Source: Cyanothece sp. BG0011 (lineage in GTDB: Bacteria; Cyanobacteriota; Cyanobacteriia; Cyanobacteriales; Microcystaceae). Taken from it: DNA of 64,000 bases. Below the pieces are notes generated by a model that saw only the letters and a list, made by a program, of their open reading frames with translations, had not been told where the DNA came from and ran no database searches. Made by a program: the position numbers and the translations under genes. Positions 57,389-64,000 of this stretch are shown one piece after another (the stretch's first letter is position 1; each line of letters starts with the position of its first letter). The stretch covers positions 51,419-115,418 of the forward strand of contig NZ_PRLH01000001.1 of NCBI RefSeq assembly GCF_003013815.1. The letters are read 5' to 3'.

Positions 57389-57964
57389 ATGGTTAATCCT
57401 CTAGAAATAAACTGCAATTCTTTACAACTTACAGACGAGCAATTTTTTCAACTGTGTCAAGATAATCGTGATTTACGCTTTGAAAGAAATAGTAATGGAG
57501 ATATGGTAATTATGTCACCCACTGGAGGAGAAACAAGTAACAGAAATCTAAAAATTATACAACAATTAGGAATATGGACAGATCAAGATAAAACAGGAAT
57601 TGCTTTTGATTCTTCTGGAGGGTTTAAGTTACCAAATGGTGCAGATCGATCCCCTGATGCGTCTTGGATACCTCTAGAAAAATGGAATAATTTAACTCCT
57701 CAACAACGTCAAAAATTCTTACCATTGTGTCCTGATTTTGTCATAGAATTACGTTCTCCGACTGATAGTTTAAAGACATTACAAAATAAAATGAAAGAGT
57801 ATATAGAAAATGGCACAAGGTTAGGCTGGTTAATTAATCCAAAAACTAAACAAGTGGAAGTTTATCGACAAGGTAAAAAAGTAGAAATATTAGATAATTC
57901 GACAACATTATCAGGTGAAAATGTGTTACCTAGTTTTGTATTAGATTTAGAATTAATCTGGTAA
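57389..57964 (+). CDS. Uma2 family protein, copy 4 with divergent central segment
   Basis: A 191-residue paralogue. Residues about 54-72 (LKIIQQLGIWTDQDKTGIAF) differ sharply from the other three copies (SSINYQLYAWNLQNKSGVTF in copy 3), while the flanks are near-identical. This is a mosaic pattern that suggests gene conversion or preserved specificity. It also has MSPTGGET where the others have MPPTGGET. Catalytic motifs RSPDASW and DFVIELRSPTD are intact. Confidence 0.88.
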   Translation: MVNPLEINCNSLQLTDEQFFQLCQDNRDLRFERNSNGDMVIMSPTGGETSNRNLKIIQQLGIWTDQDKTGIAFDSSGGFKLPNGADRSPDASWIPLEKWNNLTPQQRQKFLPLCPDFVIELRSPTDSLKTLQNKMKEYIENGTRLGWLINPKTKQVEVYRQGKKVEILDNSTTLSGENVLPSFVLDLELIW

Positions 57965-58011
57965 TAATATTATAATAGGTTAGTTTGGGATGTCATGATC
58001 TGAATATTACT

Positions 58012-58683
58012 ATGGTTAATGCGGTACTTGATTTTCTCCGAGATCCAGCTTGGACAGGAATAGGGGTTATTGTTAGCTTTGTATTAGGATTTATCGGATT
58101 TTATTATACAGGAAGAAATAAAGTATTCTTGTATTTATCCATAGCAGTAGCTATATTTATTTTAGGTTTAGGTGTAGGTTTAGGAAATAGATTAACAAAT
58201 CAATCTACGGTTTCTGGTTCTCAAGTACCTTTTATTCCAGTAGATTCAACCAAAGATTGGCAACCAACGGGTGTTAATATAAAAAAAGGAAACACAGTAA
58301 TAATTAGTGTTAAAGGTGGAAACTGGACATTAGGTCGAAAAGAAGTAAACCTTAAAAAGTATCCAGATATCGATAAAGCGTTTGTATCTACGCCTAATCT
58401 TGATGAATTATGGCATCAATTTTCTGAAAATATGGGGGAAGGATACGAGCATTTAAAATGTAAAACGTTAGAATGTCCTGCCCCTGAAATTGATGCAAAT
58501 TTAGGAAGTTTAATAGGCAAAATTTCCAGTTTAGAAAATCCTAAACTGGATGAATTTTTTGCAGTTGGTCAAAAAACGAGATATACATCACCTGTAGATG
58601 GTATTTTATTCTTAACAATGAATGATAGAGATAAAACTGATAACTCTGGAATACTTTTAGTAAAAATTAGTGTCATACCATAA
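58012..58683 (+). CDS. membrane-anchored PA-IL-like lectin-domain protein
   Basis: A 223-residue protein with two N-terminal membrane helices (about 10-30 and 35-55), then a beta-sandwich matching the PA-IL (LecA)-like domain. Visible features are DWQPTGVNIKKGNTVIISVKGG, a GSLIGKI turn, EFFAVG, and the end block GILFLTMNDRDKTDNSG with calcium/galactose-site acidic residues. Such domains bind galactosides in Pseudomonas LecA. I start at ATG 58012; a TTG at 57985 adds nine residues. Its function may be surface glycan binding. It follows the Uma2 array by 47 bases. Confidence 0.65.
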   Translation: MVNAVLDFLRDPAWTGIGVIVSFVLGFIGFYYTGRNKVFLYLSIAVAIFILGLGVGLGNRLTNQSTVSGSQVPFIPVDSTKDWQPTGVNIKKGNTVIISVKGGNWTLGRKEVNLKKYPDIDKAFVSTPNLDELWHQFSENMGEGYEHLKCKTLECPAPEIDANLGSLIGKISSLENPKLDEFFAVGQKTRYTSPVDGILFLTMNDRDKTDNSGILLVKISVIP

Positions 58684-58737
58684 ATCAATGTTTTCATTTT
58701 GAATAGTAAATGGTTTAGGTTTAACACCATTAATCTC

Positions 58738-59037
58738 CTACATTTTGATTGATTTTACTTCAGTTTCTAGGCAATTTTTTAATCTATCTTTTGTAACTTC
58801 AAGATCATATTTTACTTGTAAATTCAACCAAAACCTTTCTGATAATCCAAAATATTTAGATAGTCGTAAAGCAATTTCTGCATTAATAGACTGTTGACCT
58901 TCAATTATCTCATTAATAGTAGCTAAAGAAACATTAATATCTTCAGCTAATTTTGATGAATTAATTGACATTGGTTCGAGAAATTCCTCTAATAAAATTT
59001 CTCCAGGATGAACAGGTTGTAAGTTAAAAGATTCCAT
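58738..59037 (-). CDS. higA: HigA-type antitoxin (XRE family)
   Basis: A 99-residue protein. Its opening VHPGEILLEEFLEPMSINSSKLAEDINVS and HTH core (TINEIIEGQQSINAEIALRLSKYFGLSERFWLNLQ in part) are diagnostic of HigA/VapI antitoxins. It lies nine bases after the toxin gene, in the toxin-first order typical of HigBA. It should neutralise HigB and repress its own promoter upstream of 59328. Confidence 0.92.
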   Translation of the reverse strand: MESFNLQPVHPGEILLEEFLEPMSINSSKLAEDINVSLATINEIIEGQQSINAEIALRLSKYFGLSERFWLNLQVKYDLEVTKDRLKNCLETEVKSIKM

Positions 59038-59046
59038 AAGTTACTC

Positions 59047-59328
59047 CTAATGATAATCAATAATTTCTACATCAAAAGCATTACCTTGATCCCAATAAAA
59101 ACATAATCGGTATTGCTTATTAATACGAATACTATATTGTCCTTCTCTATCTCCTTTTAATTTTTCTAATCGGTTTCCAGGGGGAATGCGTAAATCATCT
59201 AATGATTCTGCTGCATCTAATATAGCTAATTTTCTTTGTGCTGTTCTTAAAATATTGGCAGGAAACTTAGACGAAACTTGCCTAAGAAATAACTTTTCTG
59301 TCTGTTGACAACGAAAACTTTGAATCAT
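59047..59328 (-). CDS. higB: HigB-type toxin (RelE superfamily)
   Basis: A 93-residue protein with the HigB pattern: MIQSFRCQQTEKLF, RKLAILDAAESLDDLRIPPGNRLEKL, GDREGQYSIRINKQYRLCFYW and a terminal EIIDYH. It is a ribosome-dependent mRNA interferase. It is the first gene of a two-gene operon with HigA, upstream of the gltB leader and divergent from it. Confidence 0.92.
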   Translation of the reverse strand: MIQSFRCQQTEKLFLRQVSSKFPANILRTAQRKLAILDAAESLDDLRIPPGNRLEKLKGDREGQYSIRINKQYRLCFYWDQGNAFDVEIIDYH

Positions 59329-59655
59329 AACAATATCATCATATTAAAACCTTAAAGAAATCTTAAAAAAATTAGGGCAAATCTAAGAACATCCCGAAAA
59401 ATCCGTTAAGATTAAAAATCCGTAGTATAAATTGTCTTAATAAACACCATAGATCAAATACTCTCAGATTCGATAGCATGGGAAATAGAGGCCCGTTGAT
59501 TCACCCAACAGCACAAAACTTGTCCCCCATAGACACAGGTTAAACAAAGACCTTCTAACCGAATCAATACCTTAACCATTCCTTAAGCTGCGGTTTAGTG
59601 GCATCATGACTAAACCTCTCTTAAGCAACTCCGTAACCCTTAAATTTTGACTTGT
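59329..59655. other. divergent intergenic region with a leader hairpin before gltB
   Basis: These 327 bases separate HigB (minus) from gltB (plus). The main structure is a hairpin at 59582-59624: an inner eight-base stem GGTTTAGT/ACTAAACC (59592-59599, 59609-59616), extended by outer CTTAAG/CTTAAG pairing. I saw no NtcA site of the GTA-N8-TAC form. Confidence 0.5.
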
Positions 59656-59673
59656 ATGGATGAGCGTACCATA

Positions 59674-62600
59674 ATGAATATGACCCAAAAGACCCATAAC
59701 CAACCCAATGCAACTTATATGGGAATACCTTCCCTAGTAGAAGAAAGAGACGCTTGTGGGGTAGGATTTATTGCAGATGTAAAAGGAAACGGCAGCCATA
59801 AACTGATCCAACAGACCCTAACCGCGTTAAGCTGTATGGAACATCGGGGCGGTTGTAGCGCCGATAACGACTCAGGAGATGGATCGGGGATCATGACAGC
59901 TATCCCCCGTGAGTTATTATCCCCCTGGTTTGCCGAAAAAGGCTTAACCATGCCACCTGTGGAACAGTTAGGGGTAGGGATGGTCTTTTTACCTCAAGAT
60001 AGCAGTAAGCGACAAGAAGAGCGATCGCAGGTTGAGAATGCAGTTACAGCAGCCAAGTTAACCGTATTAGGATGGCGTGAAGTTCCGGTTAACCCTAACG
60101 TATTGGGGGTTCAAGCAAAAGAAAACCAGCCTCATATTGAACAAATAATGGTCACATCTCCCGACGGGTTATCAGGGGATGAGTTGGATCGGGTGTTGTA
60201 TGTGGTGCGATCGCAGATCGGTAAACGCTTAGCAGACGATTTTTATATTTGTTCCTTTAGTTGTCGTACCATCGTTTATAAAGGAATGGTACGCAGTGCC
60301 GTCTTAGGAGAATTTTATCAAGATTTAAACGATCCGAATTATATTAGTCGCTTTGCGGTGTATCATCGCCGGTTTAGTACCAACACCATGCCAAAATGGC
60401 CCCTAGCTCAACCCATGCGCTTATTGGGTCATAATGGAGAAATTAACACCCTGATCGGTAATATTAACTCCATGGCTACTAGGGAAGTTAAATTAAAAGT
60501 ACCCGGTTGGACAGCAGCGGATCTCGACGCATTAACCCCCATTGTTAATACGGCCAACAGTGACTCCTATAACTTAGATAGTGCCTTAGAATTATTAGTA
60601 AGAACCGGTCGCAGTCCCTTAGAAGCGGCCATGATCCTAGTACCCGAAGCTTACAAAAATCAGCCGGATCTCAAAGATTATCCCGAAATTACGGATTTTT
60701 ACGATTATTATAGTGGCTTCCAAGAACCTTGGGATGGTCCTGCTTTATTAGCCTTTAGCGATGGTAAGATGGTAGGGGCCTGTTTAGACCGCAACGGATT
60801 ACGGCCAGCCAGATATTGTATAACTAAAGATGACTATGTGGTAGTCGGTTCAGAAGCAGGAGTGGTAGACCTCCCTGAAAGCGATATTGTAGAAAAAGGG
60901 AGACTTGGCCCCGGACAAACCATTGCCGTCGACTTAACCACCCAAGAAGTGTTAAAAAACTGGGAGGTTAAGCAACGTATTGCCAAAACTCAGCCTTATG
61001 GGGAATGGTTACAAAGTTATCGTCAAAACATCACCCCCCAAGAATTTTCCGATCAGGTATTATTAAGCGACTCAGGCCAACTGCTACAACAACAAACTGC
61101 TTTCGGTTACACCGCAGAAGACGTAGAAATGATCGTGGTTCCCATGGCAACCCAAGGGAAAGAACCCACCTTCTGTATGGGGGATGATATTCCTTTAGCG
61201 GTATTATCAGACAAACCTCACCTACTCTACGACTACTTTAAACAACGGTTTGCCCAAGTAACTAACCCTCCCATCGATCCTCTACGGGAAAGTTTGGTCA
61301 TGTCGTTGGAGATGTTACTCGGATCAAAAGGAAACTTACTCGATCCCCAGCCAGAAGACGCTAAACTACTGAAAGTAGAAAGCCCCGTTCTTAACGAAAC
61401 GGAACTAGAACAAATCAAAAACGCTGATTTTAATACCACCGAGTTATCCACTCTGTTCGATATTAAAACAGGGCCAGAAGGGTTAAAAGCCGCTTTAGAA
61501 CGTCTGTGTAATGAAGCAACCACCGCAGTGAAAAATGGGTCAAAAATCCTTATTTTAAGCGATCGCGTAGGGGCGAACGGCCGTTCGCCCAACAATATCA
61601 ACGAAACCAACAGTTATATCCCTCCCCTCCTGGCAGTGGGAACTGTACACCATCATTTAATTAACCAAGGGTTACGTCTAGAAACCTCTCTAGTGGTGGA
61701 TACAGCCCAATGTTGGAGTACCCATCATTTTGCTTGTTTAGTGGGTTATGGGGCCTCGGCAGTCTGTCCTTACCTTACCCTCGAAACCATCCGTCAATGG
61801 TGGAATGATACCAAAACCCAAAAATTAATGGCCAACGGCAAACTAGAGGCCATTACCCTCGAAGAGGCATTAGGCAACTATCGTCACGCAGTGGAAGCCG
61901 GGTTATTAAAAATTCTCTCTAAAATGGGCATATCCCTCTTAGCATCCTATCACGGGGCCCAAATTTTTGAAGCCATTGGCCTCGGTATGGAATTAGTAGA
62001 TATGGCCTTTAAAGGGACAACCAGTCGTGTTGGTGGCTTAAATATCGCAGAACTCGCTCAAGAAATTATCGCTGTTCATAGTCGTGCCTTCCCCAGTTTA
62101 ACCGATAAGAAACTGAAAAACTTCGGCTTTATTAACTACCGTCCAGGGGGAGAATATCACATGAACTCCCCAGAAATGGCTAAATCTCTGCACAAAGCAG
62201 TGAAAGCCTATAAAATTGGCGAAAATGGAGCGAATGCAGAGGCTTATGATCACTACGAACTCTATCAAAAATACCTCGAAGAACGACCCATTACTGCGTT
62301 ACGGGACTTATTAGAGTTTAAAGGGGATCAACCTTCTATCCCTGTTGAAGAAGTGGAACCCGTCGAAGCCATTGTGACCCGTTTCTGTACCGGCGGAATG
62401 TCTTTGGGGGCCCTATCACGGGAGGCCCACGAAACCCTGGCGATCGCCATGAACCGTTTAGGAGGCAAGTCCAACTCTGGAGAAGGAGGAGAAGATCCCA
62501 CCCGTTTTATTACTCTCTCTGATGTAGATGAAAACGGTAACTCTCCTACCTTTCCCCATCTTAAAGGCTTACGGAACGGAGACACCGCCAGTTCTGCCAT

Positions 62601-64000
62601 TAAACAGATCGCTTCGGGCCGGTTTGGCGTAACCCCCGAATATTTGATGAATGGTCAACAGTTAGAGATCAAAATGGCCCAAGGGGCAAAACCAGGAGAA
62701 GGGGGACAGTTACCCGGTAAGAAAGTGAGTCCCTATATTGCCATGTTACGCCGTTCTAAACCCGGTGTGACCCTTATTTCACCTCCTCCTCACCATGACA
62801 TCTATTCCATTGAAGACTTAGCCCAGTTAATCTTTGACTTGCATCAAATTAACCCCAGTGCTAAGGTATCGGTTAAATTAGTGGCTGAGATCGGCATCGG
62901 AACCATTGCTGCTGGTGTAGCGAAAGCGAACGCCGATGTGATTCAAATCTCTGGTCATGACGGTGGTACAGGTGCATCCCCCTTAAGTTCCATTAAACAC
63001 GCCGGATGTCCTTGGGAACTGGGTGTGACGGAAGTGCATCGGATGTTGATGCAGAATAAACTCCGCGATCGCGTTATTTTACGGGCTGATGGTGGCTTAA
63101 AAACCGGCTGGGATGTCATCATGGCCGCTTTAATGGGTGCCGAACAATACGGTTTTGGTTCCATTGCCATGATCGCTGAAGGTTGCATTATGGCGCGGAT
63201 CTGTCATACCAATAACTGTCCGGTGGGTGTGGCAACCCAACAAGAAAAGTTACGGAAACGATTCACCGGGGTTCCTGAAAATGTGGTCAACTTCTTCTAT
63301 TTTATTGCTGAGGAAGTTCGCTCAATTTTAGCAAAATTAGGCTATCGTTCCTTAGATGAGGTCATCGGCCGATCTGATCTGCTGACAATGCGGAAAAACG
63401 CCAATTTAACGAAGACTAACTCCATTAACCTAGACTGTCTGTTGAACCTTCCTGACGTGAAAAGCGATCGCAGTTGGTTAAACCATGAAGACGTACACAG
63501 CAATGGGCCTGTCTTGGATGATGAGTTATTGGCTGACGCTGCGGTGAGTTCTGCCATTAATACCCATGGAACCATAGCAAAAAATGTGAAAATTGTCAAC
63601 ACCGATCGCACCGTTGGGGCGCGTATTTCGGGAACATTAGCCAAAAAATACGGTAATACGGGCTTTTCTGGGGAGTTAAAATTTAACTTTACAGGGGCTG
63701 CTGGTCAAAGCTTTGCCGCGTTTAACCTTCCTGGTATGATTATGCACCTAGAAGGGGAAGCTAACGACTATGTCTGCAAAGGAATGCACGGAGGGGAAGT
63801 GGTTATCGTTCCCCCCAAAGATGCCAACTATGCAGCCGCAGATAACGTTATTGTCGGTAATACCTGCCTTTATGGGTCAACTGGCGGTGTTTTATACGCC
63901 AATGGCCGCGCCGGTGAACGGTTTGGGGTGCGTAACTCCATGGGTCAAGCGGTTATTGAAGGGGCCGGCGATCACTGTTGTGAATACATGACCGGTGGTG
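59674..64000 (+). CDS. gltB: glutamate synthase large subunit (partial, runs off window)
   Basis: The window contains about 1442 codons. They include the class II amidotransferase domain after a propeptide (nucleophile Cys in ERDACGVGF, about residue 28), [14 protein letters not shown], the central domain, and the FMN/synthase domain ([26 protein letters not shown]; Fe-S cysteines in [13 protein letters not shown]). The start of the C-terminal GXGXG domain is also present. It makes glutamate from 2-oxoglutarate and glutamine. I start at ATG 59674; ATGs at 59656 and 59680 are alternatives. Sequence blocks do not firmly separate ferredoxin- from NADH-type. A 20-base palindrome lies in frame near 61580. 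Confidence 0.93.
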   Translation, partial: MNMTQKTHNQPNATYMGIPSLVEERDACGVGFIADVKGNGSHKLIQQTLTALSCMEHRGGCSADNDSGDGSGIMTAIPRELLSPWFAEKGLTMPPVEQLGVGMVFLPQDSSKRQEERSQVENAVTAAKLTVLGWREVPVNPNVLGVQAKENQPHIEQIMVTSPDGLSGDELDRVLYVVRSQIGKRLADDFYICSFSCRTIVYKGMVRSAVLGEFYQDLNDPNYISRFAVYHRRFSTNTMPKWPLAQPMRLLGHNGEINTLIGNINSMATREVKLKVPGWTAADLDALTPIVNTANSDSYNLDSALELLVRTGRSPLEAAMILVPEAYKNQPDLKDYPEITDFYDYYSGFQEPWDGPALLAFSDGKMVGACLDRNGLRPARYCITKDDYVVVGSEAGVVDLPESDIVEKGRLGPGQTIAVDLTTQEVLKNWEVKQRIAKTQPYGEWLQSYRQNITPQEFSDQVLLSDSGQLLQQQTAFGYTAEDVEMIVVPMATQGKEPTFCMGDDIPLAVLSDKPHLLYDYFKQRFAQVTNPPIDPLRESLVMSLEMLLGSKGNLLDPQPEDAKLLKVESPVLNETELEQIKNADFNTTELSTLFDIKTGPEGLKAALERLCNEATTAVKNGSKILILSDRVGANGRSPNNINETNSYIPPLLAVGTVHHHLINQGLRLETSLVVDTAQCWSTHHFACLVGYGASAVCPYLTLETIRQWWNDTKTQKLMANGKLEAITLEEALGNYRHAVEAGLLKILSKMGISLLASYHGAQIFEAIGLGMELVDMAFKGTTSRVGGLNIAELAQEIIAVHSRAFPSLTDKKLKNFGFINYRPGGEYHMNSPEMAKSLHKAVKAYKIGENGANAEAYDHYELYQKYLEERPITALRDLLEFKGDQPSIPVEEVEPVEAIVTRFCTGGMSLGALSREAHETLAIAMNRLGGKSNSGEGGEDPTRFITLSDVDENGNSPTFPHLKGLRNGDTASSAIKQIASGRFGVTPEYLMNGQQLEIKMAQGAKPGEGGQLPGKKVSPYIAMLRRSKPGVTLISPPPHHDIYSIEDLAQLIFDLHQINPSAKVSVKLVAEIGIGTIAAGVAKANADVIQISGHDGGTGASPLSSIKHAGCPWELGVTEVHRMLMQNKLRDRVILRADGGLKTGWDVIMAALMGAEQYGFGSIAMIAEGCIMARICHTNNCPVGVATQQEKLRKRFTGVPENVVNFFYFIAEEVRSILAKLGYRSLDEVIGRSDLLTMRKNANLTKTNSINLDCLLNLPDVKSDRSWLNHEDVHSNGPVLDDELLADAAVSSAINTHGTIAKNVKIVNTDRTVGARISGTLAKKYGNTGFSGELKFNFTGAAGQSFAAFNLPGMIMHLEGEANDYVCKGMHGGEVVIVPPKDANYAAADNVIVGNTCLYGSTGGVLYANGRAGERFGVRNSMGQAVIEGAGDHCCEYMTGG
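61567..61590 (+). repeat. palindromic repeat embedded in frame within gltB
   Basis: GTAG plus the perfect 20-base palindrome GGGCGAACGGCCGTTCGCCC occupies 61567-61590. It encodes VGANGRSP within the LSDR...[10 protein letters not shown] segment of GltB, without breaking the frame. The sequence matches a common GTAGGGGCGAACGG-type dispersed palindrome of cyanobacteria. Confidence 0.8.

Larger units (their letters stand above)
55550..57964 (+). repeat. four-unit tandem gene array, exact 613-base period
   Basis: The four Uma2 start codons lie at 55550, 56163, 56776 and 57389, each exactly 613 bases apart (576 coding plus 37 spacer). Units 2 and 3 share a 268-base block without differences (56555-56822 and 57168-57435, by eye), marking a recent duplication or conversion. 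Confidence 0.9.

Noticed and set aside
59329..59655. Possible glutamine riboswitch (glnA RNA) upstream of gltB
   Set aside because: Segments such as CGTTGATTCACCC and GGAAATAGAGG are loosely similar to glnA-RNA elements but occur in the wrong order and without the conserved three-way junction.
61005..61187. Short plus- and minus-strand open frames within gltB (for example 61005-61187 and 61233-61610)
   Set aside because: They overlap the continuous, motif-bearing gltB frame and show no family features.

Overview
The window reads as the chromosome of a unicellular, AT-rich cyanobacterium close to Crocosphaera/Cyanothece. The evidence is the many HIP1 octamers (GCGATCGC), a DnaE split by a trans-splicing intein, sulfolipid synthase SqdB, a Psb32-like TPM protein, a Ycf33/DUF751 protein, PEP-CTERM proteins, Uma2 paralogues and DUF433/DUF5615 pairs. 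I saw no tRNA, rRNA, CRISPR array, prophage or complete insertion sequence. Species assignment is inference from gene content only.

Layout. (1) 1-17.8 kb is a surface-polysaccharide region. An eleven-gene minus-strand run (13825 down to 1288) encodes glycosyltransferases, a UDP-galactopyranose-mutase-like flavoprotein, a Tat-type GH10 xylanase-like enzyme, a Wzm/Wzt-type ABC exporter, a GMC oxidoreductase and a frameshifted sulfotransferase. Two large multi-pass membrane proteins (14182-17842) are read divergently, and an HTTM membrane protein converges on the other end. (2) 17.9-30.6 kb is mostly housekeeping: YtxH and DUF948-like proteins, Psb32, CobH-like methylmutase, lipase, cation/proton antiporter, amine oxidase, IleS, RecO, a DUF4114 PEP-CTERM protein and DUF751. 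(3) 30.9-38.0 kb is a second export and modification cluster: an orphan Wzt ATPase translationally coupled to an ASPIC/UnbV FG-GAP protein, two sulfotransferases (one frameshifted), a methyltransferase and a PhyH dioxygenase. It runs into endonuclease V, DUF423 and sqdB. (4) 41-48 kb holds the DnaE N-half with its split intein, a frameshifted amidase, a truncated NTPase remnant, dnaA and def. (5) 48-59 kb is accessory: unknown membrane and secreted proteins, wecB, a DUF433/DUF5615 pair, a PEP-CTERM protein, cysS, a MITE-like inverted repeat, a DUF29 stub, four tandem Uma2 genes on an exact 613-bp period, a PA-IL-like lectin-domain protein and a HigBA pair. (6) 59.7 kb to the end is gltB, which runs off the window.

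Working model: regions 1 and 3 look like parts of one sulfated, ABC-exported surface glycan system, with two Wzt ATPases of different C-terminal domain and only one Wzm permease in view.

Two cross-cutting observations deserve most attention. Four genes (two sulfotransferases, one glycosyltransferase, one amidase) are each broken by a single base inside a poly-A tract of 6-8. Also, short dispersed palindromes lie inside or at the ends of essential genes: in frame in gltB, forming the last codons and stop of the DnaE-N intein, and supplying the dnaA stop codon.
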